Shown here: positions 6,374-10,430 of the stretch, in pieces
How positions within the stretch are numbered: position 1 is the stretch's first letter
How the letters are laid out: each line of letters opens with the position of its first letter
Assembly: GCA_964383905.1 (NCBI GenBank)
Contig: CAYLJO010000214.1
Location: 1-10,430 of the forward strand
Direction of reading: 5' to 3'
DNA: 10,430 nucleotides
Source: CAYLJO01 sp964383905
GTDB lineage: Bacteria > Acidobacteriota > Blastocatellia > Pyrinomonadales > Pyrinomonadaceae
Made by a program: the position numbers and the translations under genes
Notes under the pieces: model-generated
Told to the model about the DNA's origin: nothing
What the model saw: only the letters and a program-made list of their open reading frames with translations
Database searches by the model: none

Positions 6374-8785
6374 ATGGCTCACAAGTATGTTGGACAAAGA
6401 GTGAAACGCACGGAAGACCCGCGGTTGATCAAAGGGCTCGGACACTACGTTGATGACATCAGGCTCCCGGATACGCTCCACGTCGCGTTCCTGCGCTCGA
6501 TGTATGCGCACGCGCGCATGAGCGGTGTAGATGTGAGCGAGGCGGCAAAGGCGCCGGGGGTGGTGGCCGTCTATACCGGTAAAGACGTCGCGGGAAAGAT
6601 CGGACCCGTCCCGTGCGCCAGCGCGCTGCCTGAGCTTAAGGTGCCGGATCATCGCGTCCTCGCCACGGACAAGGTCTATTTCGTCGGACACCCGATCGCC
6701 GCCGTTGTCGCCACCGACGCTTACGCCGCGCGCGATGCGGTCGACCTGATCATGGTTGATTACGAAGAACTCCCCCCGGCCGTCGATGTGGAAGAGGCAG
6801 CCAAGGGCGGCGCGGTTATCCATGAGCAGTTCGGCAGCAATATTGCCTACAAGCTGACGGCAGGAGAGGGCGACATTGATGCGGCTCTGGCTCAGGCTGA
6901 TCGGGTGATCAGGCAGCGGGTCGTGAACCAGAGGCTCGCGCCGGTGGCGATGGAGCCGCGGGGTGTGCTCGCGCGCTACCTGCCGGGGGAACAGGAGCTC
7001 ACCATCTGGTCGTCAACGCAGATACCGCACCTGCTCAGGACTCAACTCGCGCTGATGATCGGCATACCCGAAAACAGGCTGCGGGTGATCACCCCGGAGG
7101 TGGGCGGCGGTTTCGGCTCGAAGCTCAACGTTTATGCCGAGGAAGCACTGCTCTGCTGGATCACGATGCAGACGGGCAAGCCGGTGAAGTGGATCGAGAC
7201 GCGGCGCGAGAATATGCAGGCGACCATCCACGGCCGGGGGCAGGTCGGCGATATCGAGATCGGATGCCGGAACGACGGCACGGTGACCGGCCTTCGTTAT
7301 AACGTCTACGCCGACCTCGGCTCATACTTCCAGTTGCTCACGCCCGCGATCCCGACGCTGACCGGGCTGATGCTGTCGGGCGGTTACAAGATTCCGGCGA
7401 TCCAGATCAACGTCACGGGCGTCTTCACAAACAAGATGGCGACCGACGCCTACAGGGGCGCGGGCCGCCCCGAGGCGACGTACGTCGTGGAGCGCGCGAT
7501 CGACATGGTCGCCGCCGAGCTCGGCATGGATCCGGTCGAGGTGCGGCGCAGGAATTTCCCGGCGGCCGAAGAGTTCCCGTTTCATACCGCAACCGGCCTG
7601 TTCTACGACAGCGGCAACTACCAGGGGGCGCTCAACAAGGCGCTTGAGAAGGCGGGCTACGCGAAGATGCGCGAGGAGCAGAAGAGAGCCCGCGAGCGGG
7701 GGCGACTCATCGGCATAGGTGTTTCAACTTACGTCGAGATCTGCGCGCTCGGGCCGTCTCAGGCGATGCCCGCCGGCGGGTGGGAGAGCGCGACCGTCAG
7801 GATCGAGCCGACCGGAAAGGTGACGATCCTGACCGGGGCTTCGCCGCACGGTCAGGGACAAGAGACATCATTTGCGCAACTCGCCGCCGACCAACTCGGG
7901 GTTGACATCAACGACGTCACGGTTATTCACGGCGACACCTCAATCGTGCAGTACGGCATCGGGACCTTCGGCAGCCGCGCGACAGCCGTGGGCGGCACCG
8001 CAGTCTTTATCGCCATCGAAAAGCTCAAGGAGAAAGCTTCTAAGATCGCCGCTCACCTGTTGAAGGCCGATGCTTCGAGCATTGCTTTCAACGAAGCCCG
8101 GTTTTCGATCCAGGCTGCCAGAGCCGCGGCGGCCGCCGCCGCAGAAGTGCCCGAGGCCGTCTTGCCTGCCGGGGAAGCACCCGCCGCGGCGCTGCCGGAG
8201 CCCGCGACGGACGGCAAGAAGAGCGTGACGCTTCAAGACGTCGCGCTGGCGGCCCACCTAGCCAAGGACCTTCCGTCGGACATGGAGCCCGGGCTATCGG
8301 TGACACACTTTTTCGAGCCGAAGAATTTCACCTTCCCGTTCGGGACGCACATCGCGGTTGTCGAGGTCGATCGCGAGACGGGAGACGTAAGATTCCTTCG
8401 CTACGTCGCGGTTGACGATTGCGGCAAGGTGATCAATCCGATGCTCGTCGACGGGCAGGTCCAGGGCGGGATTGTGCAATCGATCGGGCAGGCACTCTAC
8501 GAGGAGGTTGTTTACGACGAGCAGGGCCAGCTTGTGACCGGCACGCTGATGGATTATGCGCTGCCGAAAGCCTCGGCGATCCCGTGGTTCGAGCTTGACC
8601 GGACGGAAACGCCTTCGCCCGTCAACCCGCTCGGCGTCAAAGGCGTCGGCGAGGCGGGAACCATCGGCGCGACGCCCGCGATAGTTAACGCGATCGTTGA
8701 CGCGCTCTCGCCGTTTGGCGTGCGCCATTTGGATATGCCGATCAGGCCGGAAGCCGTCTGGCGGATAATTAATAGAGATAGGTAA
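6374..8785 (+). CDS. coxL: Form II carbon-monoxide-dehydrogenase-like large subunit (molybdopterin-binding)
   Basis: This is the catalytic Mo-pterin subunit (803 residues) of a xanthine oxidase-family hydroxylase. The N-terminal part carries VGQRVKRTEDPRLIKG, normal for CoxL proteins. Cofactor and active-site motifs are GGGFGSK (244-250), AYRGAGR (359-365), SPHGQGQET (490-498) and VKGVGEAG with the catalytic Glu760. Form I CO dehydrogenases have AYxCSFR, whose Cys binds copper; here that position is Gly362. The protein is therefore form II, whose substrates are largely unsettled, and CO oxidation should not be assumed. An Ala/Pro/Glu-rich insertion at about 581-614 (seven consecutive Ala at 584-590) is unusual and probably a flexible surface loop. 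GGAGG at 6365-6369, four bases from ATG, sets the start. Codon third positions are strongly G/C-rich. The last codons and the stop overlap the downstream heptad repeat. Alternatives are other aldehyde, purine or aryl hydroxylases of the same fold. Confidence 0.92.
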   Translation: MAHKYVGQRVKRTEDPRLIKGLGHYVDDIRLPDTLHVAFLRSMYAHARMSGVDVSEAAKAPGVVAVYTGKDVAGKIGPVPCASALPELKVPDHRVLATDKVYFVGHPIAAVVATDAYAARDAVDLIMVDYEELPPAVDVEEAAKGGAVIHEQFGSNIAYKLTAGEGDIDAALAQADRVIRQRVVNQRLAPVAMEPRGVLARYLPGEQELTIWSSTQIPHLLRTQLALMIGIPENRLRVITPEVGGGFGSKLNVYAEEALLCWITMQTGKPVKWIETRRENMQATIHGRGQVGDIEIGCRNDGTVTGLRYNVYADLGSYFQLLTPAIPTLTGLMLSGGYKIPAIQINVTGVFTNKMATDAYRGAGRPEATYVVERAIDMVAAELGMDPVEVRRRNFPAAEEFPFHTATGLFYDSGNYQGALNKALEKAGYAKMREEQKRARERGRLIGIGVSTYVEICALGPSQAMPAGGWESATVRIEPTGKVTILTGASPHGQGQETSFAQLAADQLGVDINDVTVIHGDTSIVQYGIGTFGSRATAVGGTAVFIAIEKLKEKASKIAAHLLKADASSIAFNEARFSIQAARAAAAAAAEVPEAVLPAGEAPAAALPEPATDGKKSVTLQDVALAAHLAKDLPSDMEPGLSVTHFFEPKNFTFPFGTHIAVVEVDRETGDVRFLRYVAVDDCGKVINPMLVDGQVQGGIVQSIGQALYEEVVYDEQGQLVTGTLMDYALPKASAIPWFELDRTETPSPVNPLGVKGVGEAGTIGATPAIVNAIVDALSPFGVRHLDMPIRPEAVWRIINRDR

Positions 8786-8811
8786 CAGGTGAGAAGTGAC
8801 AAGTCACCTAT
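8776..8811. repeat. Heptanucleotide-phased repeat overlapping the end of the large-subunit gene
   Basis: Units AGATAGG, TAACAGG, TGAGAAG and TGACAAG follow each other with a 7-base period from 8776 to 8803, starting inside the last codons of the large-subunit gene. The array is a near-inverted copy of the one at 6337-6362. It can also fold on itself: AGGTGA (8787-8792) pairs with TCACCT (8804-8809), and ATAGGT (8778-8783) alternatively with ACCTAT (8806-8811). Confidence 0.7.
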
Positions 8812-8826
8812 TGTGGAGAGAAAAAG

Positions 8827-9693
8827 ATGATCCCAGCACAGTTTGATTACTTCGCCCCGGCAACGCTTAACGAGGCGATGTCGATGCTCGCCGAGTATCC
8901 GGAGGAGGCCAAGATACTGGCCGGCGGTCACAGCCTGATCCCTGCCATGAAGCTGCGCCTGGCGCAGCCGCAGATGCTCATCGATATTGGCCGGATCAAG
9001 GACCTCTCATATATACGTGAAGAGGACGGGCAGGTTCGCATCGGCGCGATGACGACCCACTATCAGATTGAGTCGTCTGACCGGCTGCGGGAGATCTGTC
9101 CGCTGCTGCCGGAGACTGCCGCGCATATCGGCGATGTGCAGGTTCGAAATAAGGGTACGCTCGGCGGAAGCCTCGCGCATGCGGACCCGGCGGGCGACTG
9201 GCCGGCGACGATTATCGCGCTCGGCGCGGAGATGATTGCCGTGAGCGCAACGGGCGAGCGGACGATCAAGGCCGATGATTTCTTCGTCGATATGCTGACG
9301 ACGGCGCTCAAGCCCGACGAGATCCTGCGCGAGATCCGTATCAACACGCCGCGGGGGCGCGGCGGCCAGGCTTATATGAAGGTTCATCAGCCGGCGTCGG
9401 GCTTTGCCGTCGTGGGCGTGGCGGTCAATCTCACCCGCAACCCTGACGGCACGTGCCAGTCCGCCAGTATCGGCATTACCGGCGTCGCGCCCAAGGCCTA
9501 TCGCGCGGGCAAGGTGGAGAGCGCACTGACGGGGAAGGCACTCGGCGAGCAGGATATAAGAGCCGCGGCGGCACATGCCGCGGATGGCGTGGACGTCAAT
9601 GCAGACCTTTATGCCTCGGCCGAATACCGTCGCCACCTGGCCGAGGTCTACACGCGCCGCGCAATCGAGACCGCGGCCTCACGAGCAAAGTAG
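8827..9693 (+). CDS. coxM: Molybdenum hydroxylase medium subunit, FAD-binding (CoxM-like)
   Basis: This is the flavoprotein subunit (288 residues, the usual CoxM length). It takes electrons from the small subunit's iron-sulfur clusters and hands them to an acceptor. The FAD pyrophosphate-binding motifs are AGGHS (32-36) and TLGGSLAHADP (111-121); the N-terminal start MIPAQFDYFAP is family-typical, and the C-terminal CO-dehydrogenase flavoprotein domain begins about residue 175. Only two cysteines were seen (in REICP and GTCQS), so the extra [4Fe-4S] insertion of 4-hydroxybenzoyl-CoA reductase beta subunits is absent. GGAG at 8815-8818, 8 bases before ATG, supports the start. It lies 41 bases after the large-subunit gene and in the same operon. 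Its third-position G/C bias matches the large subunit. Confidence 0.93.
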   Translation: MIPAQFDYFAPATLNEAMSMLAEYPEEAKILAGGHSLIPAMKLRLAQPQMLIDIGRIKDLSYIREEDGQVRIGAMTTHYQIESSDRLREICPLLPETAAHIGDVQVRNKGTLGGSLAHADPAGDWPATIIALGAEMIAVSATGERTIKADDFFVDMLTTALKPDEILREIRINTPRGRGGQAYMKVHQPASGFAVVGVAVNLTRNPDGTCQSASIGITGVAPKAYRAGKVESALTGKALGEQDIRAAAAHAADGVDVNADLYASAEYRRHLAEVYTRRAIETAASRAK

Positions 9694-9697
9694 GTTT

Positions 9698-9758
9698 CGA
9701 GTTCCGAGTTCCGGGCTCAAATACTTCTCGAAGCTTTAACTCGAAGCTCGGAACTTCG
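9698..9758. repeat. Heptad direct repeats forming an inverted repeat before coxG
   Basis: CGAGTTC, CGAGTTC and CGGGCTC run in 7-base phase at 9698-9718; CTCGAAG, CTCGGAA and CTTCG run in 7-base phase at 9740-9758. The halves are complementary: GTTCCGAG (9701-9708) is a perfect 8-bp inverted match to CTCGGAAC (9747-9754). A 9-base direct repeat CTCGAAGCT also occurs at 9727 and 9740. The array fills nearly the whole 70-base gap and occupies the place where the ribosome-binding site of the next gene should be. Confidence 0.7.
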
Positions 9759-9763
9759 TGTTT

Positions 9764-10297
9764 ATGAAGATCGAGGGCACACACGAGTTGCGGGCCGGTC
9801 GGGAGCGCGTCTACCGGGCTTTAACGGACCCGTCGGTTTTGCAGCGATGTATACCGGGCTGCGAGCGTTTGGAGATGACCGGCGAGAATACGTACTCGAC
9901 GACTCTGCGGGCGGGCGTCGGCTCAATCAAAGGCGTTTTTACCGGCCACGTCCGGCTCGAAGAGATGCGGCCGCCCTCGCACTACCGCATCGTAGTCGAT
10001 GGTAAGGGGCAGCCCGGATTCATGAAGGGGTCGGGCGATCTCGACCTTGATGAGCGGGACGGGGCGACGGTCATCAAGTATGCGGGCGACGTGCAGGTCG
10101 GCGGCACAATCGCCGGCGTCGGCCAGCGGATGATCCAGGGCGCGGCAAAGATGATGGCTTCGCAGTTCTTCACCGCACTGGAGGCCGAAGCGCAGACCGG
10201 GACGGGTGATCCGCCGCCCCGACACGGCTTTTTTCGAACAGCCCTGAGGTGGTTCTCAGGGTGGCTACGACGATTATTCCGAGGGCGGTCTAGGTAA
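9764..10297 (+). CDS. coxG: CoxG-like SRPBCC-fold protein with C-terminal membrane-associating tail
   Basis: This is a 177-residue member of the CoxG/carbon monoxide dehydrogenase subunit G family. MKIEGTHELRAGRERVYRALTD is the typical start of the SRPBCC ligand-binding fold, followed by CIPGCERLE, LRAGVGSIKGVFTG and a C-terminal helix (MIQGAAKMMASQFF). In CO oxidisers CoxG connects the hydroxylase to the membrane and has been implicated in passing electrons to quinone. The last 22 residues are rich in Arg, Trp and Phe (FFRTALRW, FSGWLRRLFRGRSR) and look like a basic amphipathic anchor, though no full transmembrane segment is present. I chose ATG 9764 because MKIEG is the family start; GTG at 9758 would add only two residues. 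No Shine-Dalgarno sequence is visible, since the upstream space is taken by the inverted heptad repeat. It is the last gene of the operon in the window. Confidence 0.88.
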   Translation: MKIEGTHELRAGRERVYRALTDPSVLQRCIPGCERLEMTGENTYSTTLRAGVGSIKGVFTGHVRLEEMRPPSHYRIVVDGKGQPGFMKGSGDLDLDERDGATVIKYAGDVQVGGTIAGVGQRMIQGAAKMMASQFFTALEAEAQTGTGDPPPRHGFFRTALRWFSGWLRRLFRGRSR

Positions 10298-10395
10298 GCT
10301 CGCAACGATTTACACGAGTTCGGCGGAAGGAATTTACTGAAGGTAGGTGTCAGTTGAGTCTATAGTGAAGGGATATTCACCACAGAGTTGTGCTA

Positions 10396-10416
10396 CCCGT
10401 CGCGGGACGGGCGTTT
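10396..10416 (+). terminator. Possible weak terminator downstream of coxG
   Basis: CCCGTC (10396-10401) pairs perfectly with GACGGG (10406-10411) around a 4-base loop, followed by CG and only three T residues. It lies about 100 bases after the coxG stop and could end the operon, but the short T run makes intrinsic termination doubtful. The surrounding 10298-10430 shows no other supported feature. Confidence 0.3.
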
Positions 10417-10430
10417 AGAGTAATGAAACG

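Noticed and set aside
9007..9636. 209-codon open frame antisense to coxM
   Set aside because: Long antisense frames are expected opposite G+C-rich genes. The translation is Arg/His-rich with no family features, while the coxM frame has clear FAD motifs.
6374..9693. 4-hydroxybenzoyl-CoA reductase (HcrABC) identity for the hydroxylase, suggested by the adjacent aryl-CoA ligase
   Set aside because: The FAD subunit is 288 residues with only two cysteines and lacks the [4Fe-4S] insertion that defines the HCR beta subunit; S-L-M-G order and CoxG fit form II CoxL-type enzymes.
3856..9758. CRISPR array
   Set aside because: The repeats are 7-base degenerate units without spacers or long conserved repeats, and no cas genes are present.
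10424..10430. ATG at the right edge as the start of another operon gene
   Set aside because: Only two codons remain in the window and no ribosome-binding site precedes it.

Overview
The window looks like a chromosomal segment from an Acidobacteriota-type soil bacterium (inference). The main clue is a 1047-residue Oar-like TonB-dependent receptor carrying an N-terminal carboxypeptidase-regulatory-like domain, a family strongly expanded in that phylum. The other genes, a form II CO-dehydrogenase-like molybdenum hydroxylase operon and a benzoate-CoA-ligase-type enzyme, fit an aerobic soil heterotroph but do not fix the taxonomy.

Layout. Positions 1-129 hold no gene, only a strong minus-strand intrinsic terminator at 70-101. 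Positions 130 to about 500 (minus) are a decayed C-terminal remnant of a second Oar-like receptor, out of frame internally. An intrinsic terminator with a UUCG loop (546-577) closes the intact receptor gene at 605-3748 (minus). A 292-base spacer with 7-nucleotide-phased repeats follows. A benzoate/aryl-CoA ligase lies at 4041-5564 (minus, GTG start). A 270-base divergent intergenic region contains a good sigma-70-like promoter facing right. It reads into a compact operon: small iron-sulfur subunit (5835-6308), large molybdopterin subunit (6374-8785), medium FAD subunit (8827-9693) and a CoxG-like SRPBCC protein (9764-10297). The last 130 bases hold a short hairpin and no supported gene.

How the genes work together. 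The S, L and M subunits should assemble into an (SLM)2-type molybdenum hydroxylase: Mo-cofactor chemistry in L, two [2Fe-2S] clusters in S, FAD in M. CoxG, with a basic aromatic C-terminal tail, probably links the enzyme to the membrane or quinone pool. The large subunit has AYRGAGR where true form I CO dehydrogenases have AYxCSFR, so the copper-ligating Cys is absent and the substrate is unknown. The divergent ligase raises the possibility of an aromatic substrate. The M subunit lacks the extra cysteine cluster of 4-hydroxybenzoyl-CoA reductase, so that specific assignment is not supported.

The most unusual structure is in the spacers. Four of them carry degenerate direct repeats with a strict 7-base period. 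The two flanking the large-subunit gene are the same repeat in opposite orientation (21 of 26 bases identical by eye). No wholly new multi-gene system could be supported; the coding genes belong to recognisable families.
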